From NCBI RefSeq assembly GCF_035605935.1, contig NZ_DATNGK010000051.1:1-64000 (forward strand): 64,000 nt of DNA, read 5' to 3'. The position numbers and the translations under genes are program-made. This stretch comes from Actinocrinis sp035605935. GTDB lineage: Bacteria > Actinomycetota > Actinomycetes > Streptomycetales > Catenulisporaceae. The notes under the pieces are model-generated. The model saw nothing but the letters and a program-made list of their open reading frames with translations. It did no database searches and was not told the DNA's origin. Below are positions 36,282 to 45,351 of this stretch, in pieces. Positions within the stretch are counted from its first letter, which is position 1; each line of letters opens with the position of its first letter.

Positions 36282-36911
36282 CTAACGCGGGACCTGGACG
36301 ATACAAACGGCTGGGACACCGCACGTGAGCGACCCGGCGATCATGCCGGTGACGAGCGAACTGGAGTTCTTGATGGTGACGTTCGCCGGCCAAGCCGACA
36401 GATCGACCGGTCCGGTCAGGTTGCTGACTTCGACGGTGGCCTTACCGAGTCGCAACGCGTTACCGACTCGTATGTTGAGCCGCGTGTCAGGGGGCGTGCT
36501 TAACGAAAGGTTCGCTGTGCACAGCGAGTCCGGACAACGTACAGACACGAACAACGTTCCTGCGATCACACTCACCGCGCGTTGCGGATGGTCGAAGATG
36601 GTTGACCTGTCGGTCTCGTCCAATGCCACTTCGCGTTGAGCGCTCGGCGATCCCGTCACAGCCACGGATCCGTCGCCGTCGACCACAACATCGACCTCGT
36701 ATATGTGCGCGTACATGGCGTTTGAACTGCTGGTGTGCGTGACTCGATGCAGCGCGACGTCGGCGGCGTAGCCGAGTGCGGCGAGGACCGCGAGCGTCAG
36801 CACGATGATGAACAGGGCACGGAAGAGCGCTGCGAACCACAGCCGTACGCCGCCACGCTCGGTGGCCGCTTCAGGCGCCACGGACTCGGGCGCTTGCGAC
36901 TCAACCGACAT
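36282..36911 (-). CDS. Single-span membrane protein with an extracytoplasmic beta-rich domain
   Basis: A 209-residue protein. An acidic N-terminus of about 25 residues is followed by one membrane span (about 27-50, LFRALFIIVLTLAVLAALGY), and then about 150 residues of strand-rich sequence outside the cell. The strands (VSVIAGTLFVSVRCPDSLC, RLNIRVGNALRLGKATVEVS) recall the repeating strands of DUF4097-type adhesin-like beta helices, but the match is weak. Four cysteines could form disulfides. ATG 36911 has GGAGG seven bases before it. Function unknown. Confidence 0.65.
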   Translation of the reverse strand: MSVESQAPESVAPEAATERGGVRLWFAALFRALFIIVLTLAVLAALGYAADVALHRVTHTSSSNAMYAHIYEVDVVVDGDGSVAVTGSPSAQREVALDETDRSTIFDHPQRAVSVIAGTLFVSVRCPDSLCTANLSLSTPPDTRLNIRVGNALRLGKATVEVSNLTGPVDLSAWPANVTIKNSSSLVTGMIAGSLTCGVPAVCIVQVPR

Positions 36912-37041
36912 GACCGGACCTCCGCACACGGGAACTCACAAGGCAACTGCGGAGCCTAGCGAATCTGACGCCTTATGACAGCGGGACCGCAAGGAAGTGC
37001 GGTCGCGTTGACGACCGGGATGCGTGTGTGAGAGCTCTGGA

Positions 37042-39318
37042 TTAGGCGGAGTCGTCCCCGGAGGAGGCGCCGACCGAGGCAAAAGCGACGGCACCGGCGC
37101 TGGCGTCGTCCGCGGTCGGCTGCTTGACCGAGCGCAGCAGCAGTTGCGAGACGTCGACCACTTCCATGGACTCGGGCACCTCGCCGGACTGCTTGCGTGC
37201 CGTGATCGAGTCGCCGAGCATCACCAGGCAGTACGGACAGGCGGTGGAGATCACGTCCGGGTTAGTGGATAGCGCCTCGTCCACCCGCTCGGTGTTGATC
37301 CGCTTGCCGATCCGCTCCTCCATCCACATCCGCGCGCCGCCCGCGCCGCAGCAGAAGCCCCGCTCCTTGCAGCGGTGCATCTCGGTGTTGCGCAGGCCGG
37401 GCACCTTGGCGATGATCTCGCGCGGCGGGGTGTAGACCTTGTTGTGCCGGCCGAGGTAGCAGGGATCGTGGTAGGTGATGTTCTGGTCGACGGGGGTGAC
37501 CGGAGTCAGCCGGCCCTCGGTGACCAGGTGGTCGAGCAGCTGCGTGTGGTGAATGACCTCGAACTCGCCGCCGAGTTGCGGGTACTCGTTGGCCAGCGAG
37601 TTGAAGCAGTGCGGGCAGGTGGCCACGATCTTCTTCGCCGGGCCGTCTTTTCCGGTCGCCACAGCACCGAAGGCCTCGTTCAGCACCTCGACGTTCTGCT
37701 GCGCGAGCATCTGGAACAGGAACTCATTGCCCAGGCGCCGGGCCGGATCCCCGGTGCAGCTTTCGCCGCTGCCGAGCACGGCGAACTTCACCCCGGCGAT
37801 GTGCAGCAGTTCGGCGAACGCCTTGGTGGTCTTCTTGGCGCGGTCCTCCAGGGCGCCCGCGCAGCCCACCCAGTACAGGTACTCGGTCTCGGCCAGGTCC
37901 TCGATCGTCTCACCGAGGACCGGGACCTCGAAGTCGACCTCGGAGATCCAGTCGAGCCGCTTCTTCGCGGGCATGCCCCACGGGTTGCCCTTGTTCTCCA
38001 GGTTCTTGAGCATCGTGCCCGCTTCGGACGGGAATGCGGATTCGATCATCACCTGGTAGCGGCGCATGTCGACGATATGGTCCACGTGCTCGATGTCGAC
38101 AGGGCACTGTTCGACGCACGCGCCACAGGTCGTGCAGGACCACAAGGCTTCGGCAGCAATGACTGCGTTGTCCTCGGGCGATCCGACGAAAGGCCGCTCG
38201 GCCTCTGCGAGAGCGGAGGCAGGTACCGCAGCGAGCTGATCGGCGCTCGCCTTCTCGATGCCCTCTGCATCCTTACCTCCGCCGGCCAGCAGATAAGGCG
38301 CCTTGGCGTGTGCGTTATCGCGCAACGAGAGCACGACTAGCTTCGGTGAGAGGGGCTTGCCGGTGTTCCACGCGGGGCACTGATCCTGGCAGCGGCCGCA
38401 TTCGGTACAGGTGGAGAAGTCCAGCAGGCCCTTCCACGTGAAGTCCTCGACCTTGCCGACGCCGAAAATGTCGTCATCCTGCGGGTCCTCGAAGTCGATC
38501 GGCAGCCCGTTGGAGAGCATGGGATTCAGCGCGCCGAGCGCGGTGCCGCCGTCCGCCTTCTTCTTGAACCAGATGTTGGGGAAGGCCAGGAAGCGGTGCC
38601 AGGCCACGCCCATGTTCGCGTTGAGCGCAATGGTAATCATCCAGGCGAAGGAGATCACGATCTTGAGCATGGCGAACAGATAGACCAGGTTCTCCAGCGT
38701 GCCAGCCGACATCTCAGCGAACAGCCGGGAGAGCGGGTAGGAGAAGAAGAAGTGGATCGAGAACCGGCCGCCGTCCTCCAGCACGTTTTCCACGCCGCGC
38801 AGCGCGAAGATGCACAGCAGCACGCCGAGGATCGTGTATTCGACGTAGTACGCCTGCCACATCACCGAGCCGTAGAACCGTGACGTGCGCGCGTCGACCT
38901 TGCGGCTCGGCCGGATGGCCAGCCGGACGATCATCAGCGCCACGATGCCGGCCAGCCCGAGGAAGCTGAACAGCTCGGTGACGAACTCGTACGGCCACCA
39001 GCGGCCCACCAGGGGGAGCTGGAAGCGGGCGTCGAAGAGCTGGCCGAACGCGGTCACCAGCGTGAAGAACAGCAGCCCGAAGGAGACCATCACGGCCCAG
39101 TGCGCCGCACCGATCCACCGCTTGCCGCGCCGGGCCAGCCTGGTGTGGCCCAGGAACTCGCGCACCAGGTTCTTCGTGCGGGCGACCGGATCGCCGGTGC
39201 GGCCGGGGGCTGGCTGCCCAGCCGTGATCAGCCGATACATCCGGGAGATCACCCGCGCGAACAGCGCGAAGCCGACCATGGCTATGCCCAGGGAGATGAT
39301 GATCGCGGCGATGTGCAT
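37042..39318 (-). CDS. Membrane (Fe-S) oxidoreductase of the heterodisulfide-reductase D type
   Basis: A 758-residue protein that fuses a membrane part with an electron-transfer part. Residues 1-260 hold several spans of a nitrate-reductase-gamma-like cytochrome b fold. Two [4Fe-4S] ferredoxin motifs follow (CTECGRCQDQCPAWNTGKP and CTTCGACVEQCPVDIEHVD). Then come two cysteine-rich CCG domains (GCAGALEDRAKKTTKAFAEL ... CTGDPARRLG, and HDPCYLGRHN ... CCGAGGARMW). Widespread in actinobacteria next to or apart from metabolic genes. The electron donor and acceptor are unknown; it probably links a soluble flavoenzyme to the menaquinone pool. It stands alone. The length is normal for the family. Confidence 0.9.
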   Translation of the reverse strand: MHIAAIIISLGIAMVGFALFARVISRMYRLITAGQPAPGRTGDPVARTKNLVREFLGHTRLARRGKRWIGAAHWAVMVSFGLLFFTLVTAFGQLFDARFQLPLVGRWWPYEFVTELFSFLGLAGIVALMIVRLAIRPSRKVDARTSRFYGSVMWQAYYVEYTILGVLLCIFALRGVENVLEDGGRFSIHFFFSYPLSRLFAEMSAGTLENLVYLFAMLKIVISFAWMITIALNANMGVAWHRFLAFPNIWFKKKADGGTALGALNPMLSNGLPIDFEDPQDDDIFGVGKVEDFTWKGLLDFSTCTECGRCQDQCPAWNTGKPLSPKLVVLSLRDNAHAKAPYLLAGGGKDAEGIEKASADQLAAVPASALAEAERPFVGSPEDNAVIAAEALWSCTTCGACVEQCPVDIEHVDHIVDMRRYQVMIESAFPSEAGTMLKNLENKGNPWGMPAKKRLDWISEVDFEVPVLGETIEDLAETEYLYWVGCAGALEDRAKKTTKAFAELLHIAGVKFAVLGSGESCTGDPARRLGNEFLFQMLAQQNVEVLNEAFGAVATGKDGPAKKIVATCPHCFNSLANEYPQLGGEFEVIHHTQLLDHLVTEGRLTPVTPVDQNITYHDPCYLGRHNKVYTPPREIIAKVPGLRNTEMHRCKERGFCCGAGGARMWMEERIGKRINTERVDEALSTNPDVISTACPYCLVMLGDSITARKQSGEVPESMEVVDVSQLLLRSVKQPTADDASAGAVAFASVGASSGDDSA

Positions 39319-39475
39319 AGTTGAGCCGAGCTCCTGTTTCGGTGCCGGGTGGTGCTTAGGCGCAGTCCTGAGCGCGCGAGGCGTCGCTCGGAGATCGTCT
39401 GCAACTCTACTCGCCAGTAACTTATGGCGTGAACCCGGCCGTACGTGCCGTTGGTCACCTTCGAGCGCCTAGGCG

Positions 39476-40369
39476 CTAGCGATAGAAACCGTGCGACTCA
39501 CTGAGCGATTCGTGCGCTTCGAGGCGGGCCTGGGTGCGCTCGGGTGCCGCGTCTGCTATCGCCTGGACCAGCAGTGATGCGAGCACCATCGGCGCGGCGT
39601 GCGAGTCGAAGACCAGGCGGGAGCCCACACCGGCCGGCAGTAGCACATCGGCCGAACCGGCGAAGGGCACCAGGGGGTTGTCCGTGACCAGCGCGACCTT
39701 GAGTCCGAGTTCGCGCGCGTGGTCGATCGCGGTCAGCGCTTCCTGCGCGTAGCGCGGCAGCAGGAAGGCGACCATCCACGTGGCGCCTGCCTGGCGGGCC
39801 TGAAGCAGCGCATCGTCCGCGGTCGTGCCCGCGGAGGAGATCAGCCGTACGTCCGGGTGGATTCGTTGCGCGCTGTATGCGAAGTAGTGCGCGACCGAGA
39901 GGGAGAGGCGCAGACCGAGGACCACGAGCGGATTCGAGGCGGCGAGCAGCCGGCCCGTCTCGATCAGGCGGTCGGGCGTCGTGGCGAGGCGTTGCAGGGC
40001 TTCCAGGTTGGCCTGTTCGGCTGCGATCGCGGCCTGGAACTCGTTGCGGCGCACCTCTTCCGGAGACTCGCCGACCGATCCGAGCACAATGCCCTTGAGC
40101 GCGTCACGCAGCGCTGGATAGCCGGAGAAGCCGAGCGCGGTGGCGAAGCGGGTAACCGAGGGCTGACTCACGCCGACCCGGTCGGCCAGATCGACGCTCG
40201 ACATGAACACGACCTCGGCCAGATGGTCAATCAGGAACTGGCCGATCCGGCGCTGGGCAGGGGAGAGGCGACGGCCGTCGAGCAGCCCGAGTACCTGCTC
40301 GGTCGAGCTGCCAGCGGCACCTACCGCCGCGTCGGGAAAACCGGCCTGATCGGGCATCACCGCTGCCAC
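39476..40369 (-). CDS. MurR/RpiR-family transcriptional regulator
   Basis: A 297-residue regulator with an N-terminal helix-turn-helix (LSPAQRRIGQFLIDHLAEVV ... DLADRVGVSQPSVTRFATAL) and a C-terminal SIS domain that normally binds phosphosugars or related metabolites (PLVVLGLRLSLSVAHYFAYS, LVTDNPLVPFAGSADVLLPA). It lies 145 bp downstream of hutH and reads in the same direction. Similar regulators sit beside hut genes in Streptomyces, so control of histidine use is a fair inference. GTG 40378 overlaps its own GGAGG, so GTG 40369, eight bases after it, is preferred. Confidence 0.85.
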   Translation of the reverse strand: MAAVMPDQAGFPDAAVGAAGSSTEQVLGLLDGRRLSPAQRRIGQFLIDHLAEVVFMSSVDLADRVGVSQPSVTRFATALGFSGYPALRDALKGIVLGSVGESPEEVRRNEFQAAIAAEQANLEALQRLATTPDRLIETGRLLAASNPLVVLGLRLSLSVAHYFAYSAQRIHPDVRLISSAGTTADDALLQARQAGATWMVAFLLPRYAQEALTAIDHARELGLKVALVTDNPLVPFAGSADVLLPAGVGSRLVFDSHAAPMVLASLLVQAIADAAPERTQARLEAHESLSESHGFYR

Positions 40370-40522
40370 GTCCGTCACCTCCGTTCGCGACCGCCTTGGC
40401 TATTGGGTGCTTTTCCTGGTGCGCGGCACGAGTCTTGCGCCGAACTATGGATTGGCCGACCAGGATAAGCCAGCCGTCGCTGTGCAGGCGCTGGGTTTAT
40501 CCCTGCGTCGTATGCCTCGGTT

Positions 40523-42085
40523 CTATCGCAGAGCACCGACAGCTTCTTCGACCGCTGCGAGCACGGCGCCGTCGCGTACCGCATCCTCGGCGGCCCGCAG
40601 CTCGATGGAGAGGTACCGGTCCGGCCCTGGACCGCTGACACCGCGCTGCCTGAGCAGGGCGATCGCGGCTGCGGTAGCCGGCGCCGGCTTGAGTGGTGCC
40701 CGCAGGTCTAGCGCCCGGGCCGCGGTAACCAGCTCGATCGTGAGGATGCGGGTGAGGTTGTCCAGCGCGGTGCGCAACTTGCGGGCCGCGGACCAGCCCA
40801 TCGATACGTGATCCTCCTGCATCGCAGAGGACGGGATCGAGTCGACGCTGGCCGGGTTGGCGAGGCGCTTGTTCTCGGAGACCAGGGCGGCCTGGGTGTA
40901 CTGAGCGATCATCAGACCGGAGTCAACGCCGGGGTCGTCGGCCAGGAACGGCGGCAGACCATGCGAGCGCGCCACGTCGAGCATCCGATCCGTGCGCCGC
41001 TCGGCGATCGAGCCGACCTCCGCGGCGGCGATGGCAAGGAAGTCCAGGACAAAGGCCACTGGGGCGCCGTGGAAATTCCCGTTGGACTCCACCCTGCCCT
41101 CGCCGAGCAGTACGACCGGGTTGTCGATGATCGAGGCAAGTTCGCGTTCGGCGACGAGGGTCGCGTGCGCGAGCGTGTCACGGGCGGCGCCAGCTACCTG
41201 AGGAGCGCAGCGCAGCGAATACGCGTCCTGCACACGGTTACAGTCGGGGCCGCGGTGCGATGCGACGACGCCTGAATCCTTAAGCAGCATCAGCAGATTC
41301 GCGGCCGACGCTGCCTGACCGGGATGCGGACGAATCGCGTGCAGTTCGGGCAGGAAGACGCGGTCGGTGCCGAGTTGCGCCTCGACGCTCATGGCGGCGG
41401 TGATGTCGGCGAGCTTGAGCAGCCGGCCGAAGTCGTGCAGGGCGAGGACGAGCATGCCGAGCATCCCGTCGGTGCCGTTGATCAGCGCCAGACCTTCCTT
41501 CGGCTCCAGCACGAGCGGCGCGATGTCGTGTTCGGCGAGTACGGGAGCGGCGTCTGTCGGCTTACCGTCCTCGCCGATGACTTCCCCCTCGCCCATCAGT
41601 ACCAACGCGACATGCGCGAGGGGAGCGAGGTCGCCAGAACAGCCGAGCGAGCCGTATTCACGTACCGCGGGCGTGACGCCGTTGTTCAGCAGCGCGGCCA
41701 TGGTCTCGGCGACGACAGGGCGCACTCCGGTGTGTCCGGTGACAAGCGTCTTGAGGCGCAGCAGCATCAGCGCACGCACGACCTCAGGCTCGACGAGAGC
41801 GCCCATGCCGGCGGCGTGCGAGCGGATCAGCGAGCGCTGGAGCGCGGCACGTGACTCCGGGTCGATGTGGCGGGTGGCCAACGCGCCGAACCCGGTCGAG
41901 ATTCCGTACGCGGGCGTGGGCGCGGCGGCGAGCTTGTCCACGGTGGCGCGGCCTTGGCCGAGGGCGGCCAGGGCGGCGGGCGACAACTCGACCCGCGCCC
42001 CGCGCCGGGCTACCGCCTCGATCTCGGCGAAGGACAGGTCGGTGTGGCCGATGGCGCCCGGGCCGAGCTGGACCGTCGTGGTCAT
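40523..42085 (-). CDS. hutH: Histidine ammonia-lyase
   Basis: A 520-residue lyase that makes urocanate and ammonia from histidine, the first step of histidine breakdown. The self-made MIO cofactor arises from the tripeptide in EYGSLGCSGDLAPLAH: here Cys149-Ser150-Gly151 instead of the commoner Ala-Ser-Gly, which is also the case in Streptomyces enzymes. Other conserved parts are AYGISTGFGALATRHI, ALINGTDGMLGMLVLA and SSAMQEDHVSMGWSAARKLR. ATG 42085 has AGGAG six bases before it. It is divergent from hutU and separated by a 264-bp control region. Confidence 0.96.
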   Translation of the reverse strand: MTTTVQLGPGAIGHTDLSFAEIEAVARRGARVELSPAALAALGQGRATVDKLAAAPTPAYGISTGFGALATRHIDPESRAALQRSLIRSHAAGMGALVEPEVVRALMLLRLKTLVTGHTGVRPVVAETMAALLNNGVTPAVREYGSLGCSGDLAPLAHVALVLMGEGEVIGEDGKPTDAAPVLAEHDIAPLVLEPKEGLALINGTDGMLGMLVLALHDFGRLLKLADITAAMSVEAQLGTDRVFLPELHAIRPHPGQAASAANLLMLLKDSGVVASHRGPDCNRVQDAYSLRCAPQVAGAARDTLAHATLVAERELASIIDNPVVLLGEGRVESNGNFHGAPVAFVLDFLAIAAAEVGSIAERRTDRMLDVARSHGLPPFLADDPGVDSGLMIAQYTQAALVSENKRLANPASVDSIPSSAMQEDHVSMGWSAARKLRTALDNLTRILTIELVTAARALDLRAPLKPAPATAAAIALLRQRGVSGPGPDRYLSIELRAAEDAVRDGAVLAAVEEAVGALR

Positions 42086-42183
42086 GGGCTACTCCTGCGA
42101 CTGTGGCTCTGATTGGGGCTGTGGCTGTGAAGTTGAACGCTGCGCCGGTTGAACGCTGTGGCAGCGGTGACACTCCACCACAG

Positions 42184-42228
42184 TGAATGAAGTCATACGG
42201 TTGACCGCAGCTATGAATGATTGCATAA
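42184..42228. promoter_or_regulatory. Direct repeat in the hutH/hutU control region
   Basis: TGAATGAAGTCATAC at 42184-42198 and TGAATGATTGCATAA at 42214-42228 share TGAATGA and CATA in the same order, with starts 30 bp apart, close to three helical turns. The stretch is clearly richer in A+T than its surroundings, as expected for a promoter. It may be the operator of the nearby RpiR-type regulator, but this is inference. Confidence 0.4.
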
Positions 42229-42349
42229 CATACCTCGGGGTTCACCGGCGGCAGCGGCGGGCACGAGTACTGCGTGACGCCTCGGCGACGCCCCGGCCGG
42301 CTCCGCTACCCGACCTGATCCACTTCACCGCAAGAGAGGGAGCTCGCGC

Positions 42350-44041
42350 ATGACCGGTCCGCGTACGGTGCGCGCCCCGCACGGCACCAGCCTGAACACG
42401 CTCGGCTGGCCGCAGGAGGCCGCCTACCGGATGCTCCAGAACAACCTCGACCCCGAGGTCGCCGAGCACCCGGAAGAGCTGGTCGTCTACGGCGGCACCG
42501 GCAAGGCGGCGCGCAACTGGGCTTCCTTCGATGCATTGCTGCGCACCCTGACCACGCTGCGCGATGACGAGACGATGCTGGTGCAGTCCGGCAAGCCGGT
42601 CGGCGTCATGCGCACGCACGAGTGGGCGCCGCGCGTCCTGCTCGCCAACTCCAACCTGGTCGGCGACTGGGCGAACTGGGATGAGTTCCGCCGCCTCGAC
42701 GCGCTCGGCCTGATGATGTACGGCCAGATGACCGCGGGCTCCTGGATCTACATCGGCACTCAGGGCATTCTCCAAGGCACCTACGAGACCTTTGCGGCAG
42801 TGGCGGAGAGCCGGTTCGGCGGTTCGCTCGCGGGAACCATCACGCTCACGGCCGGGCTCGGCGGGATGGGCGGCGCGCAGCCATTGGCCGTGACCATGAA
42901 CGACGGTGTCGTGATCTGCATCGATTGCGACCCTCGCGCCATCACCCGCCGGATTGAGCACCGGTACCTCGACGTTAAGGCGGACTCGCTCGACCACGCG
43001 CTTCAGTTGGCGGTCGACGCCCGTGACGCGCGCCGTCCGCTGTCCATCGGTGTGTTGGGCAACGCGGCGGAGTTGGTACCGGAACTGCTGGCGCGTAACG
43101 CACCAATCGATATCGTCACGGACCAGACCTCAGCGCATGACCCGCTTGCGTACCTGCCGCTCGGTATCGACTTCGACGACATGAGGTCTTTCGCGGCGGA
43201 TAAACCAGACGACTTCGTGCAGCGGGCGCGAGAGTCGATGGCCAAGCACGTCGAGGCGATGGTCGGCTTCCAGGACGCCGGGGCCGAGGTGTTCGACTAC
43301 GGCAACTCGATCCGCGGCGAGGCGAAGCTGGCCGGATACCAGCGCGCCTTCGACTTCGCCGGCTTCGTGCCGAAGTACATCAGGCCGCTGTTCTGCGAGG
43401 GCAAGGGTCCGTTCCGCTGGGCGGCGCTCTCGGGCGACCCGGCCGACATCGCGGTGACCGACCGCGCGGTGCTGGATCTGTTCCCGCAGAACGATTCGCT
43501 GGCGCGCTGGATCCGGTTGGCCGGGGAGCGGGTGCACTACCAGGGCTTGCCCGCGCGGATCTGCTGGCTGGGCTATGGCGAGCGGCACCAGGCGGGACTG
43601 CGCTTCAACGAACTGGTCGCCTCTGGTGAGATCAAGGCGCCAATCGTGATCGGCCGCGACCACCTCGACTGCGGCTCGGTCGCGTCGCCATACCGAGAGA
43701 CCGAGGCGATGCTGGACGGTTCGGACGCGATCGCGGACTGGCCGCTGCTCAACGCGATGGTGAACGTAGCCTCAGGCGCCTCCTGGGTATCGATCCACCA
43801 CGGCGGCGGGGTCGGCATGGGCCGCTCGATCCATGCGGGTCAGGTCTCTGTCGCCGATGGCACACCGCTGGCCGCCGCGAAGCTGGAGCGGGTCCTGACC
43901 AACGATCCGGGCATGGGCGTGATCCGGCACGTGGACGCCGGGTACGACCGCGCGGTCGAGGTCGCCGAGGAGCGGTCTGTACGCATCCCAATGCGTGAGG
44001 GCAGCTCGGATAACAAGGACACCTCCGGGGACGGCGCGTGA
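42350..44041 (+). CDS. hutU: Urocanate hydratase
   Basis: A 563-residue urocanase that uses tightly bound NAD+ to turn urocanate into imidazolonepropionate. Typical parts are NNLDPEVAEHPEELVVYGGT at the start, GLGGMGGAQPLAVTMNDGV and DQTSAHDPLAYLPLG. ATG 42350 has GAGAGGGAG upstream. It is the first gene of the rightward hut unit; its stop overlaps the start of the M20 hydrolase gene (GTGA). Confidence 0.97.
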   Translation: MTGPRTVRAPHGTSLNTLGWPQEAAYRMLQNNLDPEVAEHPEELVVYGGTGKAARNWASFDALLRTLTTLRDDETMLVQSGKPVGVMRTHEWAPRVLLANSNLVGDWANWDEFRRLDALGLMMYGQMTAGSWIYIGTQGILQGTYETFAAVAESRFGGSLAGTITLTAGLGGMGGAQPLAVTMNDGVVICIDCDPRAITRRIEHRYLDVKADSLDHALQLAVDARDARRPLSIGVLGNAAELVPELLARNAPIDIVTDQTSAHDPLAYLPLGIDFDDMRSFAADKPDDFVQRARESMAKHVEAMVGFQDAGAEVFDYGNSIRGEAKLAGYQRAFDFAGFVPKYIRPLFCEGKGPFRWAALSGDPADIAVTDRAVLDLFPQNDSLARWIRLAGERVHYQGLPARICWLGYGERHQAGLRFNELVASGEIKAPIVIGRDHLDCGSVASPYRETEAMLDGSDAIADWPLLNAMVNVASGASWVSIHHGGGVGMGRSIHAGQVSVADGTPLAAAKLERVLTNDPGMGVIRHVDAGYDRAVEVAEERSVRIPMREGSSDNKDTSGDGA

Positions 44042-45336
44042 ACGAGGTCGCGGACGCGACCCGCTTCGCAGAACTCTGGTCCTCGCTGGCGGACGTCGGC
44101 CGCGACCGCGTCACCGGCGGTTATCGGCGCTTCGCCTGGACAAGCGCGGATCTGGCCTGCCGGGACTGGTTTGCGTCGCAGGCGGCTGATCGAGGGCTGA
44201 CAGTCGAGATCGACCGCAACGGCAATCAGTGGGCTTGGTGGCTGCCGGAATCCGGAGCATTAGGCGCAGCCGCGAACGCAGACGAACGACGTAACGCACT
44301 CGCGATCGGCTCGCATCTGGACTCGGTGCCGGACGGCGGCGCGTTCGACGGTCCACTCGGCGTCATTAGCGCGCTCGCAGCCATCGACCTGCTGCGGGCG
44401 CGCGACTGGCGGCCGCAGCGGCCGATCGTGATCGCGAACTTCGCCGATGAGGAGGGGGCACGCTTCGGCATCGCCTGCGCCGGTTCCAGGCTGCTGACCG
44501 GGCAGCTGGACGCGGCAAAGGCCCGCGCCTTGCGGGATGGCGACGGTGTGCGGCTCGCCGACGCGATGGAGTCCGCGGGCCAGGACCCTGACGCGCTCGG
44601 CCGCGACGACGAGTGGCTGGCGAGCATTTCAGAGTTCGTGGAACTGCACATCGAGCAAGGTCGAGGACTGATCGACCAGGACGCGCCAGTCGGCGTCGCC
44701 TCGTCGATCTGGCCGCACGGCCGCTGGCGCTTCGACTTCGCCGGTGAGGCCAACCACGCCGGAACCACCGCTCTCGACGACCGCCGCGACCCCATGCTCA
44801 CCTACGCGAACACCGTACTTTCCGCGCGCAAGAAGGCCAGGCTCGGCGGCGCACTGGCAACTTTCGGCAAAGTCAGCGTCGAACCGAACGGCACCAACGC
44901 CATCCCGTCGCGGGTCAGCGCCTGGCTGGACAGCCGCGCCCCAGATGAGGCGGCACTGGACGCAGTCGTCGAGCAGATCTCAGAGGCTGCGCGGGAACGC
45001 GGCGCGCGCGACGGAACCGCAGTAGAGGTTGTCAACGAGTCACGCACGGCTATCGTCGAGTTCGACCACGGATTGCGCGACAAGATCCGCAAGACGCTTA
45101 CGGACGTCTTCGGCCCGGTTCCACAGCTGCCCACGGGCGCCGGGCATGACGCGGGAATCCTGGCCGCCGAGCTGCCGACCGCGATGCTCTTCGTGCGCAA
45201 CCCCAGCGGGCTGTCCCACACCCCTGCCGAGCACGCGGAGGCCGCGGACTGTCTGACCGGCGTCGCCGCGCTGGCCGAGGTGGTCGCGCAGCTCGCCGGA
45301 GCGCAACCTGGGAAAAACCGGGGATCAGGGGCTTGA
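44038..45336 (+). CDS. M20-family amidohydrolase (allantoate-amidohydrolase-like) in the hut operon
   Basis: A 432-residue di-zinc amidase of the M20 allantoate/N-carbamoyl-amino-acid hydrolase group. Metal ligands are seen in IGSHLDSVPDGGAFDGPLGV, ADEEGARFG, FVELHIEQG and GLSHTPAEHAE. The gene lies inside the hut operon, overlapping hutU by four bases and followed by hutF. HutF yields N-formyl-glutamate, which needs a deformylase; no HutG homologue is seen here, so this enzyme is the likely last step. Streptomyces hut operons carry the same gene annotated as allantoate amidohydrolase. No purine-ring catabolism genes are nearby, which speaks against a true allantoate role. Confidence 0.88.
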   Translation: MNEVADATRFAELWSSLADVGRDRVTGGYRRFAWTSADLACRDWFASQAADRGLTVEIDRNGNQWAWWLPESGALGAAANADERRNALAIGSHLDSVPDGGAFDGPLGVISALAAIDLLRARDWRPQRPIVIANFADEEGARFGIACAGSRLLTGQLDAAKARALRDGDGVRLADAMESAGQDPDALGRDDEWLASISEFVELHIEQGRGLIDQDAPVGVASSIWPHGRWRFDFAGEANHAGTTALDDRRDPMLTYANTVLSARKKARLGGALATFGKVSVEPNGTNAIPSRVSAWLDSRAPDEAALDAVVEQISEAARERGARDGTAVEVVNESRTAIVEFDHGLRDKIRKTLTDVFGPVPQLPTGAGHDAGILAAELPTAMLFVRNPSGLSHTPAEHAEAADCLTGVAALAEVVAQLAGAQPGKNRGSGA

Positions 45337-45351
45337 GGCGGTGACTGCGGG

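Noticed and set aside
44038..45336. A purine-catabolism (allantoate) role for the M20 enzyme.
   Set aside because: No other allantoin genes are near and the gene overlaps hut genes on both sides.
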